Under the pieces are notes generated by a model. That model made no database searches. It worked only from the letters and a program-made list of their open reading frames with translations, and was not told the origin of the DNA. This document shows, piece after piece, positions 32,158 through 41,901 of a stretch of DNA of 52,278 bases (within the stretch, counting starts at the first letter, position 1; each line of letters starts with the position of its first letter). The stretch comes from an uncultured Eubacteriales bacterium. GTDB taxonomy: Bacteria; Bacillota; Clostridia; Oscillospirales; Oscillospiraceae. Location of the stretch: the NCBI GenBank assembly GCA_900319275.1, contig ONNS01000030.1:1-52278 (forward strand), given 5' to 3'. A program made the translations under genes and the position numbers.

Positions 32158-32376
32158 CTACTTGGTTCTCCACGTAATCCTGCCGCGGGTCACGTCGTAC
32201 GGCGACATCTGCACCGTGACCTTATCCCCGGGGAGGATCCTGATAAAGTTCATCCGGAGCTTTCCGGAAATATGCGCCAGAATGATGTGGCCTTGGCCAA
32301 TATCTACCTGGAACATGGTATTGGGCAGGGCTTCAACGACCGTGCCCTCGAGTTCGATTACATCGTCTTTTGCCAA
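32158..32376 (-). CDS. infA: Translation initiation factor IF-1
   Basis: 72 residues with the S1-like fold: [60 protein letters not shown]. It blocks the ribosomal A site during initiation. It follows adk with a 160-base gap; the methionine aminopeptidase gene that normally lies between them is absent. Confidence 0.97.
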   Translation of the reverse strand: MAKDDVIELEGTVVEALPNTMFQVDIGQGHIILAHISGKLRMNFIRILPGDKVTVQMSPYDVTRGRITWRTK

Positions 32377-32536
32377 AGTAAAATTCCTCCAAAGTCGGTG
32401 TTGACCCTACTTGCCATGTCCCGGCACACCGGCACGAGACTGGCGGGCGACAGCCCCCTCGCGCGCCGGGGTTTTCCCGGCACGCTGCGGGGATTGTCTG
32501 AGTCCGGATTCGCAGTTGATGCTGTACGGCATTCGC

Positions 32537-33169
32537 TTACTTCTCCAGAGCTTTCCGGATCGCGGCGGTCGTGGCCTCGATGGTGGGCTGTCCCTCCACA
32601 GAGATCAGCTTGCCGCGCTGTTCATAGAAGGCCTTCAGAGGCTCGGTCTCCTTGTGGTAGACGTCCAGACGATTCTTCACGGTCTCGGGAGCATCGTCCT
32701 TGCGGATCGTCAGCTCGCCGCCGCAGAAGTCGCAGACGCCCTCCTGCTTTGGAGGATTGAAGAGCACATGGAAGGTCTGGCTGCAGTTCTTGCAGGTACG
32801 CCGACCGGACATACGGTCGATGATGGTCTGATCCGCGACCTCGATCGAGAGGGCGCAGTCAACCGCGATGCCCTTTTCCTCCATGGCCTCGGCCTGGGGG
32901 ATCGTGCGGGGGACGCCGTCGAGAATGTAGCCGTTGGCACAGTCGCTCTGGGCCAGGCGCTCCTCGATGATGCCGATGATGACTTCGTCGGGGACAAGCT
33001 GGCCGGCCTCGACAAAGGCCTTGGCCTTGAGTCCGACAGGTGTGCCGTTTTTCATTGCCGCGCGCAGGATATTGCCGGTGGAGATCGTCGGGATGTTGTA
33101 CTCCCGGCTCAGGATCTCAGCCTGGGTGCCTTTGCCGGCGCCGGGTGCGCCCAAAAGAATCAGTTTCAT
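32537..33169 (-). CDS. adk: Adenylate kinase, zinc-lid type
   Basis: 210 residues. P-loop LGAPGAGKGTQAEIL, NMP-binding segment STGNILRAAMKNGTPVG, and DGVPRTIPQAEAM in place of the usual DGFPR. The lid carries CKNCSQTFHV and CDFCGGEL, a four-cysteine zinc site typical of Gram-positives. Converts AMP and ATP to two ADP. Nineteen bases after secY. Confidence 0.96.
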   Translation of the reverse strand: MKLILLGAPGAGKGTQAEILSREYNIPTISTGNILRAAMKNGTPVGLKAKAFVEAGQLVPDEVIIGIIEERLAQSDCANGYILDGVPRTIPQAEAMEEKGIAVDCALSIEVADQTIIDRMSGRRTCKNCSQTFHVLFNPPKQEGVCDFCGGELTIRKDDAPETVKNRLDVYHKETEPLKAFYEQRGKLISVEGQPTIEATTAAIRKALEK

Positions 33170-33188
33170 GTCGTATCCCCTCCAAGGA

Positions 33189-34478
33189 TCAGGACAGGAA
33201 GCCCTTGTAGTTGCGCATCAGCAGCTGGGCCTCCAGAGCACGAACGGTTTCAAGAGCGACGCCGACAGCGATGATGATGCTGGTGCCGCCCAGGGACAGG
33301 CCGGTGAGGGCCGGTGCCGTGGTGAAGTGCGAGACGATGATGGGAACGCAGGCGATGATGCCGAGATAGAGAGCGCCGAACAGGGTGATCCTGTTGAGTA
33401 CCTTGCGGATAAAATCGCTGGTGGGCTTGCCCTGACGGATGCCGGGGATACTGCCGCCGTTGTTCTTCAGGTTGTTCGACACCTCGATCGGATCAAACTG
33501 GATCGTGGAGTAGAAGTACGCGAAGAAGATGATCAGCAGGAAGTACACCAGCGCGTAGAGCAGGGAGTTCGTGCCGAAGACGGTGTTGATCCAGCTGTCC
33601 TGACCGGCTCCGGTAAAGGCACCGATCGTGGCGGGCAGCGCGGCGATGGTCTGGGCAAAGATGATCGGCATAACGCCGCTCATGTTCACCTTCATGGGAA
33701 GGTGCGTGCTCTGTCCGCCGTACATCTTGCGGCCGACCACGCGCTTGGCGTAGACGACGGGGATGCGGCGCTCGGCGTCGTTGACGAAGACGATCAGGAT
33801 AATGATCGCGAGCGCGCCGAGGAACACCAGCAGCGCGGCCCACCAGGCCAGATTGCCGGCGGCGACGTTGCGGATAGAGTTGATGATGGCGTTCGGCAGG
33901 CGGGAGACGATCGAGACAAAGAGGATGATCGAAATGCCGTTGCCGATGCCGAACTCGTTGATCTGCTCGCCGAGCCACATGACCAGCGCAGAGCCGGACG
34001 TGAAGGTCAGGATGATAACGATCGCAGCGAGAACATTGGTGGAGTAGCCGCTGACAAGGATGCCGTTGGCGCGCATGATCATGTAGTAGCCGAAGCCCTG
34101 CAGAAGACCGATGCCGACCGTGGCGTAACGGGTGATGGAGGCGATTTTCTTACGGCCTTCCTCGCCCTCATCCTTGCTCATGCGCTCAAGCGCGGGGATT
34201 GCGATGCACAGCAGCTGAATAATGATGCTGGCGTTGATGTACGGCTGGATGGACAGTGCGAAGATCGTGGCGGTGGAGAACGCGCCGCCGGACATCATAT
34301 CCATCATGCCGAACACGGTGTTCCGCATGGCCGTGAAGTAATTGGTCAGCGTGGCGACGTCCACAAACGGGACGGGGACAGCGTTGCCCAGACGGTACAG
34401 CAGAACAATGGCGAGCGTGAAGAGGAGTTTCTTGCGGATCTCCTCCACTCTCCAGGCGTTACGCAGAGTCTGAAGCAC
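33189..34478 (-). CDS. secY: Protein translocase channel subunit SecY
   Basis: 429 residues with ten transmembrane helices. Recognised by the plug and pore-lining regions GNAVPVPFVD, FALSIQPYINASIIIQLL, RMSKDEGEEGRKKIA, NGISIILFVSIVSRLP and the cytoplasmic loop PGIRQGKPTSDFI. Its start directly abuts the rplO stop, so translation is coupled. Confidence 0.97.
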   Translation of the reverse strand: MLQTLRNAWRVEEIRKKLLFTLAIVLLYRLGNAVPVPFVDVATLTNYFTAMRNTVFGMMDMMSGGAFSTATIFALSIQPYINASIIIQLLCIAIPALERMSKDEGEEGRKKIASITRYATVGIGLLQGFGYYMIMRANGILVSGYSTNVLAAIVIILTFTSGSALVMWLGEQINEFGIGNGISIILFVSIVSRLPNAIINSIRNVAAGNLAWWAALLVFLGALAIIILIVFVNDAERRIPVVYAKRVVGRKMYGGQSTHLPMKVNMSGVMPIIFAQTIAALPATIGAFTGAGQDSWINTVFGTNSLLYALVYFLLIIFFAYFYSTIQFDPIEVSNNLKNNGGSIPGIRQGKPTSDFIRKVLNRITLFGALYLGIIACVPIIVSHFTTAPALTGLSLGGTSIIIAVGVALETVRALEAQLLMRNYKGFLS

Positions 34479-34919
34479 TTAGACCACCTCTGCCTTTCCG
34501 CCGGCCGCCTCGATTTTCTCTTTCGCGGTTTCGGAGAAAGCAGAAGCCTTGACAGTCAGCTTCTTGGTAATATCGCCATTACCAAGAACTTTCACTCCAT
34601 ACTTGCAGTCAGAGAGGATACCGGCCTCGAGCATCGCCTTTTCATCGACCTCAGCGCCGTCTTCAAAACGGTTGAGCATGTCGACATTGACGAAGTCCAG
34701 GGGCTTGGCAAAGATGTTGTTGAAGCCTCTCTTGGGGATACGGCGGGCCAGAGGCATCTGGCCGCCTTCAAAGCCGATGCGGGTGCCGCCGCCGCTGCGG
34801 GCCTTCTGGCCCTTGTGGCCGCGGCCGGCAGTCTTGCCATTGCCGGTGGCATGGCCTCTGCCCTTGCGCTTGTCCACATGGGTGGAGCCGGGCACGGGAG
34901 ACAGATCGTGAATATACAT
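34479..34919 (-). CDS. rplO: Ribosomal protein L15
   Basis: 146 residues: basic N-terminal extension ([40 protein letters not shown]) and globular C-terminus with [17 protein letters not shown]. Complete and in operon order between rpmD and secY. Confidence 0.97.
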   Translation of the reverse strand: MYIHDLSPVPGSTHVDKRKGRGHATGNGKTAGRGHKGQKARSGGGTRIGFEGGQMPLARRIPKRGFNNIFAKPLDFVNVDMLNRFEDGAEVDEKAMLEAGILSDCKYGVKVLGNGDITKKLTVKASAFSETAKEKIEAAGGKAEVV

Positions 34920-34933
34920 TGCTGTTGCCCTCC

Positions 34934-35113
34934 TTATTCTTCGGTGACCTTCAGCAGATAGCCGATCTTGGCGATCTTGCCGCGGGTCTGGGGATTGTCG
35001 GGCTGTACGGTCTCGTTGCCGATCTTGTGCAGGCCGAGGGACTGGGCGGTCGCAATGTGGCTGTCCAGTCTGCCGTTGAGGCTCTTGACGAGCTTGATCT
35101 TCAGATTAGCCAT
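34934..35113 (-). CDS. rpmD: Ribosomal protein L30
   Basis: A 59-residue product reading [20 protein letters not shown] then [39 protein letters not shown]. Good GGAGGG before the ATG. Between rpsE and rplO as expected. Confidence 0.96.
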   Translation of the reverse strand: MANLKIKLVKSLNGRLDSHIATAQSLGLHKIGNETVQPDNPQTRGKIAKIGYLLKVTEE

Positions 35114-35124
35114 GGTAGCCCTCC

Positions 35125-35664
35125 TTAACCCTGAACATCTTCAGGAGCCAGGCCTCTGACCGCAGCGACCTGCTGGGCGTTGCGCAGAGACTTCAGGCCG
35201 GCCATCGTGGCAGCGACCACGTTGGCGGGGTTGTTGGTACGCAGGCACTTGGTACGGATGTTCTGGATGCCGGCGCACTCGACAACGGCACGGACAGCAC
35301 CGCCGGCGATAACGCCGGTGCCTTCGGGTGCGGGCTTGAGCAGGACACGGCCGGCTCCGGCAGCACCGATGACCTCGTGAGGAATCGTGGTTCCCTCGAG
35401 CGTGATGTTGACGATGTTCTTCTTGGCGTCTTCCAGGCCCTTGCGGATGGCCTCGGAAACTTCGTTGGCCTTGCCGGTGCCGAAGCCGACGCGGCCCTTG
35501 CCGTCGCCGATGACGCACAGAGCGCTGAACTTGGCGACACGGCCGCCCTTAACAGTCTTGCTGACGCGGTTGAGGGACACTACCTTCTCGATGAACTCAG
35601 AGGGCGCCTCTTCTCTCTTGCCGCGGCGTTCTCTGCGGTCATTTCTGTTATTCTCATAAGCCAT
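35125..35664 (-). CDS. rpsE: Ribosomal protein S5
   Basis: 179 residues. The double-stranded-RNA-binding N-terminal domain ([35 protein letters not shown]) and the S5 C-terminal domain ([32 protein letters not shown]). The first 20 residues are a charged Asn/Arg-rich extension. Confidence 0.97.
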   Translation of the reverse strand: MAYENNRNDRRERRGKREEAPSEFIEKVVSLNRVSKTVKGGRVAKFSALCVIGDGKGRVGFGTGKANEVSEAIRKGLEDAKKNIVNITLEGTTIPHEVIGAAGAGRVLLKPAPEGTGVIAGGAVRAVVECAGIQNIRTKCLRTNNPANVVAATMAGLKSLRNAQQVAAVRGLAPEDVQG

Positions 35665-35683
35665 AGTACGTGATCCCCCTTCC

Positions 35684-36043
35684 TTAGAATGTCAGGCCGC
35701 CCTCGCGGGCGCCGTCGGCCAGAGCCTTCACACGGCCGTGGAAAATGTAGCCGCCGCGGTCGAAAACGACCTCGTCGATGCCCTTTTCCTTGGCGCGCTC
35801 GGCAACCTTCTTGCCGACCTTCTTGGCAGCCTCGCAGTTGGAGCCAAGGCCTTCAAAGCCCTTCTCGACGCTGGACGCGGAAACGAGGGTGTTGCCGGCG
35901 ACGTCGTCGATCACCTGGGCGTAGATGTTGTTTTCGCTGCGGAAAACACAGAGACGGGGACGATCAGCCGTGCCGGAGATCTTGCCGCGTACTCTCTTGT
36001 GGCGCTTGATGCGCTGTCCTCTGGTATCAGGTCTCTTAATCAT
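35684..36043 (-). CDS. rplR: Ribosomal protein L18
   Basis: 119 residues; [20 protein letters not shown] and [20 protein letters not shown] are diagnostic. Binds 5S rRNA. Complete. Confidence 0.97.
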   Translation of the reverse strand: MIKRPDTRGQRIKRHKRVRGKISGTADRPRLCVFRSENNIYAQVIDDVAGNTLVSASSVEKGFEGLGSNCEAAKKVGKKVAERAKEKGIDEVVFDRGGYIFHGRVKALADGAREGGLTF

Positions 36044-36059
36044 TCAGTCACACCTCCGA

Positions 36060-36602
36060 TTACTTGGCGCCGGTCTTGCCTTCTTTGCGGCGGATGACTT
36101 CGTAGTCGTACTTGATGCCCTTGCCCTTGTAAGGCTCGGGAGGTCTCTTACCACGAACTTCTGCGGCAAACTGGCCGACCTTCTGCTTGTCGATACCCTT
36201 GATAACAATGTGGTTGGCGTCCGGAACGTCGATCTGGATGTCCTCGGTCTCGGGGACGACGACGTTGTGGGAGTAGCCCAGGTTCATGACCAGGTTCTTG
36301 CCCTCTTTGCTGGCACGGTAGCCGACGCCGTTGATCTCGAGCTTCTTCTCGAAGCCGTCGACAACACCGACAACCATGTTGTGGATGAGGGTTCTGGTCA
36401 GACCGTGCAGAGAGCGGTTCTCCTTGGTGTCATCCGGGCGGGAGACAGTCAGGACGCCGTCCTTCACTTCGACCTTCATCTGGGGGACCACAGTGCGCTC
36501 GAGGGTGCCCTTCGGGCCCTTCACGGTGATGTGGTTGTTCTCGCTGACGGTGACTTCGACACCGGCGGGAACGGTAATGGGTGCTCTACCGATTCTAGAC
36601 AT
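36060..36602 (-). CDS. rplF: Ribosomal protein L6
   Basis: 180 residues: MSRIGRAPITVPAGVEVTVS, VKGPKGTLERTV and the C-terminal signature GKRPPEPYKGKGIKYDYEVI. Complete, 13 bases after rpsH. Confidence 0.97.
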   Translation of the reverse strand: MSRIGRAPITVPAGVEVTVSENNHITVKGPKGTLERTVVPQMKVEVKDGVLTVSRPDDTKENRSLHGLTRTLIHNMVVGVVDGFEKKLEINGVGYRASKEGKNLVMNLGYSHNVVVPETEDIQIDVPDANHIVIKGIDKQKVGQFAAEVRGKRPPEPYKGKGIKYDYEVIRRKEGKTGAK

Positions 36603-36614
36603 GTTGCTACCTCC

Positions 36615-37013
36615 TTACCATACGAACGCCAGGACTTCGCCGCCGACGTGCTCCTTGCGAGCCTGCTTGTCGGTCATGACGCCCTTGGAGGTGGAGATGA
36701 TGGCAATGCCCAGTCCCTTCAGGACACGGGGGAGCTCGTCAGCACCGGCATAGACGCGGAGACCGGGCTTGCTGACGCGGCGGAGGCCCTGGATGGCCTT
36801 CTGCTTGCCGGGGAGATACTTGAGGGTGATGCGGATGATGCCCTGGGTGCCGTCATCAACAACCTGGAAGTTCTTGATGTAGCCTTCCTGCTGAAGAATC
36901 TCCGCAATGGACTTCTTCATCTTGGAAGCCGGGACATCGACAGTCTCATGCTTCGCGGTTCCGGCGTTGCGGATGCGAGTGAGCATGTCTGCAATGGGGT
37001 CGGTGATCTGCAT
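36615..37013 (-). CDS. rpsH: Ribosomal protein S8
   Basis: 132 residues: [20 protein letters not shown] and the C-terminal [21 protein letters not shown]8 binds 16S helix 21 and in some bacteria regulates the spc operon. Here it is the first gene after the Fic insertion and is served by a new promoter at 37270-37298. Confidence 0.97.
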   Translation of the reverse strand: MQITDPIADMLTRIRNAGTAKHETVDVPASKMKKSIAEILQQEGYIKNFQVVDDGTQGIIRITLKYLPGKQKAIQGLRRVSKPGLRVYAGADELPRVLKGLGIAIISTSKGVMTDKQARKEHVGGEVLAFVW

Positions 37014-37269
37014 GTGGTTTATCCTCCTATTTTAGAGTTACCGCCTTGCGCGGTACGGGCGGCGAGGTTCCAAGCCAATACTTGATTGGCCTTGGCCTTT
37101 CGCCGCTTTGATGGATGGCGCAGCGCCGCTCCCTCCCCCACCGTCGTGAGATCGGCAGATCTGGGGGCTTTGCTGCCATATTATAACGGAGCTGATCGGA
37201 CTCCGGTATAATCGGTGCTGTCTGCGTGAAGGCGTAATACGCCCGCAATGCGCAGTCTCGCAACATAGA

Positions 37270-37298
37270 ATTTTAGCAGAAAGTTCAAGAGATTGCAA
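37270..37298 (-). promoter_or_regulatory. Sigma-A promoter driving rpsH and the distal spc genes
   Basis: On the minus strand: TTGCAA (37298-37293), 17 bases, TAAAAT (37275-37270), about 255 bases before rpsH. In the normal operon rpsH needs no such promoter; here the upstream rpsN transcript ends in a terminator, so this site is required. The leader carries an inverted repeat ccaagccaat..attggccttgg (37070-37096). Confidence 0.75.
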
Positions 37299-37486
37299 GC
37301 CTTTTTCTAAGAAAAATCTTACAAATTTGTGTCAGTTTCCGTCTCCGGGCTTGGACAAATAGTCTTGCAGCGGGTTATTTCTGTCTGAGCAAACACAGTA
37401 GGTCTTTCCTGACGCGCCGTCTTTGGATTTACGTCTGGCAACAGCATTGCAACAGCGCCTTTGAGAGATCAGCGGAGGCATCTGGG

Positions 37487-37625
37487 GAAACGGGACCTTC
37501 CCGCTGCCGGCGGCAGAGGAAGGGAAGGTTCCGTTTTAAGTAGCCGCGCCTTTGGCGGGCCGTCGCGTCAGCAGGCCCGGGAAAGGCATTCGCGGCAAGG
37601 CGGCCTGCCTCCCTACGGGCCATCC
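37487..37625. repeat. Palindromic region upstream of the Fic gene
   Basis: aaacgggaccttccc (about 37488-37502) pairs with gggaaggttccgttt (about 37521-37536) around a second GC stem (gctgccggcggc). On its right (37540-37625) lies a GC-rich module that on the minus strand reads gatggcccgtaggg..., like the dispersed repeats at the window ends. No coding content. Confidence 0.5.
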
Positions 37626-37712
37626 TGTTTTTGAAAACATTTTTATGAAAATCTCCCGCAAGGGCAAAATCTATGATATACTGCTTTCATCATGATTGGG
37701 AGGTGTGCGCGA

Positions 37713-38489
37713 ATGGACCGATATGAAACGGCTCTGGCCCTATGGCAGCGCAAACAGATCAAAACGGACGCCGAGCTGGCCGAGGCGCTCAACGGGCACA
37801 GCGTTTCCTTTGCCTATCATTCCGGCAACCTGGAAAACGACCGCATCACCTACAACGACACGCGCGAGATCTTCGATCACGACGGCGTGACCTCTTACAC
37901 CGGTGATCTGCGGACGCTGTTCGAGATCCGCAACGCGAAGGACGCCAATGAGCTGTTTTTACAGGCATTTCATGACAAGCGGGCGCTGGACGAAAGCCTT
38001 GTGAAAGAGTTTCAGCAGAGGCTTACGCAGAACACCTATGACACCCACCGCTATCAGCTGGGAGAGCGCCCCGGCGAATATAAGCGGCATGACTATGTGA
38101 CCGGCAAGAACGAGATCGGAGCAGCACCCGAGGATGTGGCCGACGAAATGGCTGAACTCCTCGACGAAATGCACAACATCCCCACCGACAGGCTCCTGCG
38201 CGCCGCGGCCTATTACCATGTCAAATTTGAGAACATCCACCCCTTCGCTGACGGGAACGGCAGGACCGGCCGCCTGACCATGAATTACTTTCTGGTCATG
38301 CATGGGCATCCGCCGATCACGATCCACCAGGAGGACCGCAAGGACTACTACGCCGCGCTGGAGGCCTGGGACGAGAGGCAGGAGCTCGCCCCGATGGAGA
38401 CTTTTCTGCGAGAGCAGACAGTGAAAACCTGGGAAAAGCAGATCGATCGCAGCGAGCGCGCTGTCGGCAAAAGGGAACTGAGCCACTAA
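37713..38489 (+). CDS. Fic-domain protein with inhibitory helix
   Basis: 258 residues from ATG 37713 (GGGAGGTG upstream; an extended -10, TGATATACT, lies at 37674-37682). The catalytic motif HPFADGNGRTGR (His176 to Arg187) is intact, so AMP or another nucleotide group could be transferred to a target protein. Near the N-terminus SGNLEN (37-42) fits the (S/T)-x3-E-(G/N) inhibitory motif of self-inhibited class II/III Fic proteins, so no separate antitoxin is needed. It is oppositely oriented to, and in the middle of, the ribosomal operon, convergent with rpsN. The target is unknown. Confidence 0.88.
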   Translation: MDRYETALALWQRKQIKTDAELAEALNGHSVSFAYHSGNLENDRITYNDTREIFDHDGVTSYTGDLRTLFEIRNAKDANELFLQAFHDKRALDESLVKEFQQRLTQNTYDTHRYQLGERPGEYKRHDYVTGKNEIGAAPEDVADEMAELLDEMHNIPTDRLLRAAAYYHVKFENIHPFADGNGRTGRLTMNYFLVMHGHPPITIHQEDRKDYYAALEAWDERQELAPMETFLREQTVKTWEKQIDRSERAVGKRELSH

Positions 38490-38579
38490 AGCATGTAGTA
38501 AGCTATTACCTGCGCTATATGATAGAGCATGTAATACTTTTCTCCCATTGAAACAGCCATTGCGGCTCTCGACAAAAAA

Positions 38580-38625
38580 GCAATCAGCCTCTGTCATGCA
38601 AGACATGACAGAGACTGATTGCATT
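38580..38625. terminator. Bidirectional terminator between rpsN and the Fic gene
   Basis: gcaatcagcctctgtcatg and catgacagagactgattgc form a 19-bp stem (one mismatch) with a caaga loop. TTTTTT follows on the minus strand and ATTTTT on the plus strand. It ends both the upstream ribosomal transcript and the Fic transcript. Confidence 0.9.
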
Positions 38626-38637
38626 TTTACGCGGAAC

Positions 38638-38823
38638 TTAGAAAGAAGCCTTTCTCACGCCGGGGATCTGGCCCTTATAAGCCAGTTCACGGAAGCAGAT
38701 ACGGCAGATGCCGTAGTTGCGCAGATAGGCATGGGGACGGCCGCAGATCTTGCAGCGGTTGTACGCACGCGTGGAGAACTTCGCAGGAGCCTGCTGCTTG
38801 AGAATCATCGATTTCTTAGCCAT
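38638..38823 (-). CDS. rpsN: Ribosomal protein S14, zinc type
   Basis: 61 residues with [20 protein letters not shown], the four-cysteine zinc site of the short (type Z) S14. After it the ribosomal operon is broken by a terminator and the Fic gene. Confidence 0.96.
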   Translation of the reverse strand: MAKKSMILKQQAPAKFSTRAYNRCKICGRPHAYLRNYGICRICFRELAYKGQIPGVRKASF

Positions 38824-38837
38824 TGTTCGTCTCCTCC

Positions 38838-39377
38838 TTAGTTCATGAACGGAGCGCCCATGAGCTTGAGCAGCTCGCGGCCCTCTTCGTCGGTCTTCGC
38901 GGTCGTGGTGATGGCGATGTTCATGCCGCGCAGCTTCTCGATCTTGTCATACTCGATCTCGGGGAAGATGATCTGCTCCTTCAGGCCCAGGCTGTAGTTG
39001 CCGCGGCCGTCGAAAGCGTCGGCGCTGATGCCGCGGAAGTCGCGGACACGGGGCAGAGCGACGTTGAACAGACGGTCCAGGAACTCCCACATGCGGTCCT
39101 GGCGAAGCGTGACCTTCACGCCGACCTTCATGCCCTCGCGGAGCTTGAAGTTAGCAACGCTCTTGCGGGCCACGGTGGCGACAGCGTGCTGACCGGTGAT
39201 CGCGGAGATCTCCTTGATGACGTTGTCAAGGGCCTTGGCGTTGTCCTTGCAGTCGCCGCAGCCGACGGAGACAACGATCTTCTCGATGCGGGGGATCTGC
39301 ATGGTGGACTTGTACTGGAATTTCTCCATCAGAGCAGGAGCAACTTCCTTGGTGTACTTATCTTTCATAGTAGGCAT
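38838..39377 (-). CDS. rplE: Ribosomal protein L5
   Basis: 179 residues: [40 protein letters not shown] and the C-terminal [15 protein letters not shown]. Binds 5S rRNA. Complete. Confidence 0.97.
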   Translation of the reverse strand: MPTMKDKYTKEVAPALMEKFQYKSTMQIPRIEKIVVSVGCGDCKDNAKALDNVIKEISAITGQHAVATVARKSVANFKLREGMKVGVKVTLRQDRMWEFLDRLFNVALPRVRDFRGISADAFDGRGNYSLGLKEQIIFPEIEYDKIEKLRGMNIAITTTAKTDEEGRELLKLMGAPFMN

Positions 39378-39398
39378 AAGTCAGTTATCTCCTTTCTC

Positions 39399-39704
39399 TC
39401 AGAATTCCGCGCCGCATTTCTTGCAGACGCGAACCTTTTTGCCGTCCGTCAGCTTGTAGCTGACGCGGATGGCCTTGCCGCACTTGGGGCAGAGAAGAGC
39501 AACCTTGGAGACATACATCGGGGTCTCGACCTTGATGATGCCGCCCTCTTCGCCCTGCTTGCGGGGCTTCTGGTGCTTGGTGGCGACGTTGGCCCCCTCG
39601 ACGGTGACCTTGCCAGCCTTGGGATCGGCAATCAGGACCTTGCCCTGCTTGCCCTTGTCCTTGCCGGACAGCACAACGACTTTGTCGTCCTTTTTAATCT
39701 TCAT
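39399..39704 (-). CDS. rplX: Ribosomal protein L24
   Basis: 101 residues. KOW motif [20 protein letters not shown] at the start. The C-terminal half has [12 protein letters not shown] and CKKCGAEF, two C-x2-C pairs as in the zinc-ribbon form. Assembly-initiating protein. Complete. Confidence 0.96.
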   Translation of the reverse strand: MKIKKDDKVVVLSGKDKGKQGKVLIADPKAGKVTVEGANVATKHQKPRKQGEEGGIIKVETPMYVSKVALLCPKCGKAIRVSYKLTDGKKVRVCKKCGAEF

Positions 39705-39719
39705 TCTCTGTACCCTCCA

Positions 39720-40091
39720 TCAAATCACTTCGGGAGCCAGGGACAGGATCTTCATGTATTCCTTGTCGCGGAGCTCACGAGCCACGGGTCCAAAGATACG
39801 GGTGCCGCGGGGGTTCTTGTCGCCGGTGTTGATCAGAACGGCAGCGTTCTCGTCGAAACGGACATAGGTGCCGTCGGCGCGGCGAACAGGCTTGACGGTG
39901 CGAACGATGACAGCCTTGACGACGTCGCCCTTCTTCACAGTGCCGCCGGGGGCAGCCTTGCGGACGGAGCAGACGACCACGTCACCGATGCTGGCATATC
40001 TGCGCTTGGAACCGCCAAGAACGCGAATGCACTTGAGCTCCTTGGCGCCGGTGTTGTCGGCGACCTTCAGATAACTTTCCTGCTGAATCAT
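39720..40091 (-). CDS. rplN: Ribosomal protein L14
   Basis: 123 residues: [60 protein letters not shown]. One residue longer than the usual 122. Complete. Confidence 0.97.
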   Translation of the reverse strand: MIQQESYLKVADNTGAKELKCIRVLGGSKRRYASIGDVVVCSVRKAAPGGTVKKGDVVKAVIVRTVKPVRRADGTYVRFDENAAVLINTGDKNPRGTRIFGPVARELRDKEYMKILSLAPEVI

Positions 40092-40103
40092 CTTGACGCC
40101 TCC

Positions 40104-40367
40104 TTACTTAGCCTTCTCAACGATCTCGACCACGCGCCAGCGCTTGTCCTTGGACAGCGGACGGGTCTCCATCACGCGGACGATATCGCCTTCACGGCAC
40201 TCGTTGAGCTCGTCGTGCGCCTTGAGACGGTAGGTGCGGCCGATGATCTTCTTATAGACAGGGTGAGCGACGCGGTCAGAGACGGCGACGACCACGGTCT
40301 TGTCCATCTTGTCAGAAACAACCTTGCCAACGCGGGTCTTACGGGAAGTAGTTCTCTCAGTATTCAT
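40104..40367 (-). CDS. rpsQ: Ribosomal protein S17
   Basis: 87 residues: [60 protein letters not shown]. Complete, 12 bases before rplN. Confidence 0.97.
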   Translation of the reverse strand: MNTERTTSRKTRVGKVVSDKMDKTVVVAVSDRVAHPVYKKIIGRTYRLKAHDELNECREGDIVRVMETRPLSKDKRWRVVEIVEKAK

Positions 40368-40381
40368 TATTCCTTACCTCC

Positions 40382-40570
40382 TCAGTTCTGCTTCTCGCGC
40401 AGCACGGTCTTGACGCGGGCGATATCACGGCGGGTGGCCGCGATCTTGGTGGGATTGTCAAGATGATTGGTGGCATGCTGCATGCGGAGCATGAACAGGT
40501 CCTTCTTCAGGTCGGCCAGCTTGCTTTCCAGCTCGCTGACGGACAGGGAGCGAATTTCGTTTGCCTTCAT
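40382..40570 (-). CDS. rpmC: Ribosomal protein L29
   Basis: 62 residues from ATG 40570 ([20 protein letters not shown]). A longer reading overlaps rplP and is not plausible. [20 protein letters not shown] and the helix-hairpin form are typical. Confidence 0.95.
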   Translation of the reverse strand: MKANEIRSLSVSELESKLADLKKDLFMLRMQHATNHLDNPTKIAATRRDIARVKTVLREKQN

Positions 40571-40571
40571 C

Positions 40572-41003
40572 TTATTCACCACCGTTCTCAGAGTCGGTGC
40601 CCTTCGCAACGATCTTGGTCTTGATGGGCAGCTTGTGGCTGGCAAGGCGAAGCGCTTCGCGGGCGTCCGCTTCGGGCACGCCGGCGATCTCGAACATCAC
40701 TCTGCCGGGCTTGACGACAGCGACCCAGTACTCGGGAGCGCCTTTACCGGAACCCATACGGGTCTCGGCGGGCTTCGCCGTAACGGGCTTGTCGGGGAAA
40801 ATCTTGATCCAGACCTGACCGCCGCGCTTGGTGTAGCGGGTCATGGCGATACGGGCTGCTTCGATCTGATTGGACTTGATCCAGCCGGGCTCCTGAGCCT
40901 GGAGGCCAAACTCACCGTAGGTGACAGTGTTGCCGCGCAGGGCCTTGCCCTTCATACGGCCGCGCTGAACTCTGCGGTATTTTACACGTTTGGGCATTAA
41001 CAT
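40572..41003 (-). CDS. rplP: Ribosomal protein L16
   Basis: 143 residues starting [20 protein letters not shown], the usual L16 start, with GGAGG nine bases upstream. [20 protein letters not shown] and [20 protein letters not shown] are diagnostic. Its stop is one base from rpmC and its start overlaps the rpsC stop, so the three are coupled. Confidence 0.97.
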   Translation of the reverse strand: MLMPKRVKYRRVQRGRMKGKALRGNTVTYGEFGLQAQEPGWIKSNQIEAARIAMTRYTKRGGQVWIKIFPDKPVTAKPAETRMGSGKGAPEYWVAVVKPGRVMFEIAGVPEADAREALRLASHKLPIKTKIVAKGTDSENGGE

Positions 41004-41881
41004 TAGTTGTTGCCTCCTTCCTTAGCGCCGGCAGCGCCGCGGGGAGCACGGTTGAAGCCGCCCTGGCCCTGGGGTCTGCTGCCATAGCCGCCCTGACGGC
41101 CGCCCTCGCGGTTGTCGCGATTGAAGCCACCCTGGCGATTGTCGCGGTTGAAGCCGCCCTGGCGACGCTCACCGCCGCGACGGTCATCTCTGCGGCGGCG
41201 CTCGCCGGCCGGCTTGGAGAGATCCATCGTACGGGGCGTGGTGCGCAGCGTCTGGCTGAGAACCTCGCCTTTGTAAATCCACACCTTGACGCCGATACGG
41301 CCGTAGGTCGTGTTGGCCTCGGCAAAGCCGTAGTCGATGTCGGCACGGATGGTCTGCAGGGGAACGGTGCCCTCGTGGAAGGCCTCGCTGCGGGCGATCT
41401 CAGCGCCGCCGAGACGGCCGCCGCACTTGACCTTGATGCCGCGGGCGCCCATGCGCATGGCGCGGCCGATGGCGTTCTTCATCGCACGGCGGAAGCCGAT
41501 GCGCTTCTCAAGCTGCTGGGCAATATTCTCGGCCACGAGCTGAGCATTGGTGTCGGGCGTGCGGACCTCGACGATGGAGATGGCGACACTCTTGCCGATC
41601 ATCTTCTCGACGTCCTGGCGCAGCTTCTCGATCTGCTCGCCGCCCTTGCCGATGATGACACCGGGACGGCTGCAGTGGATATAAATGCGGACCTTGGCGG
41701 AATCGCGCTCGATCTCGATGGTGGGAACACCGGCAGCGTACAGGGTCTTCTTCAGATATTCGCGGATCTTGCGGTCTTCGACCAGCAGATCGCCGACCTT
41801 TTCTTCGCGGGCATACCAACGGGAATCCCAGTCTTTGATAACACCGACGCGCAGGCCATGAGGATTGACTTTATGTCCCAT
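41003..41881 (-). CDS. rpsC: Ribosomal protein S3 with long RGG/Asn-rich tail
   Basis: 292 residues, about 70 more than usual. The core (residues 1 to about 217) is normal: [20 protein letters not shown], type-II KH domain at [21 protein letters not shown]-terminal domain with [12 protein letters not shown]. After that comes a low-complexity basic tail with repeated QGGFNRDNR-like units ([20 protein letters not shown] and more) and Gly/Gln/Arg stretches. The tail would extend at the mRNA entry side and could bind RNA. Confidence 0.95.
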   Translation of the reverse strand: MGHKVNPHGLRVGVIKDWDSRWYAREEKVGDLLVEDRKIREYLKKTLYAAGVPTIEIERDSAKVRIYIHCSRPGVIIGKGGEQIEKLRQDVEKMIGKSVAISIVEVRTPDTNAQLVAENIAQQLEKRIGFRRAMKNAIGRAMRMGARGIKVKCGGRLGGAEIARSEAFHEGTVPLQTIRADIDYGFAEANTTYGRIGVKVWIYKGEVLSQTLRTTPRTMDLSKPAGERRRRDDRRGGERRQGGFNRDNRQGGFNRDNREGGRQGGYGSRPQGQGGFNRAPRGAAGAKEGGNN

Positions 41882-41901
41882 AGTGATTCTGCCTCCTTCC
41901 C

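Noticed and set aside
32934-34961. A 675-codon plus-strand frame opposite adk, secY and rplO
   Set aside because: It spans three certain genes on the other strand and has a His/Asp/Gln-rich shadow composition.
37713-38489. A Fic/antitoxin (FicTA) pair
   Set aside because: No small partner gene is adjacent and the protein carries its own inhibitory motif.
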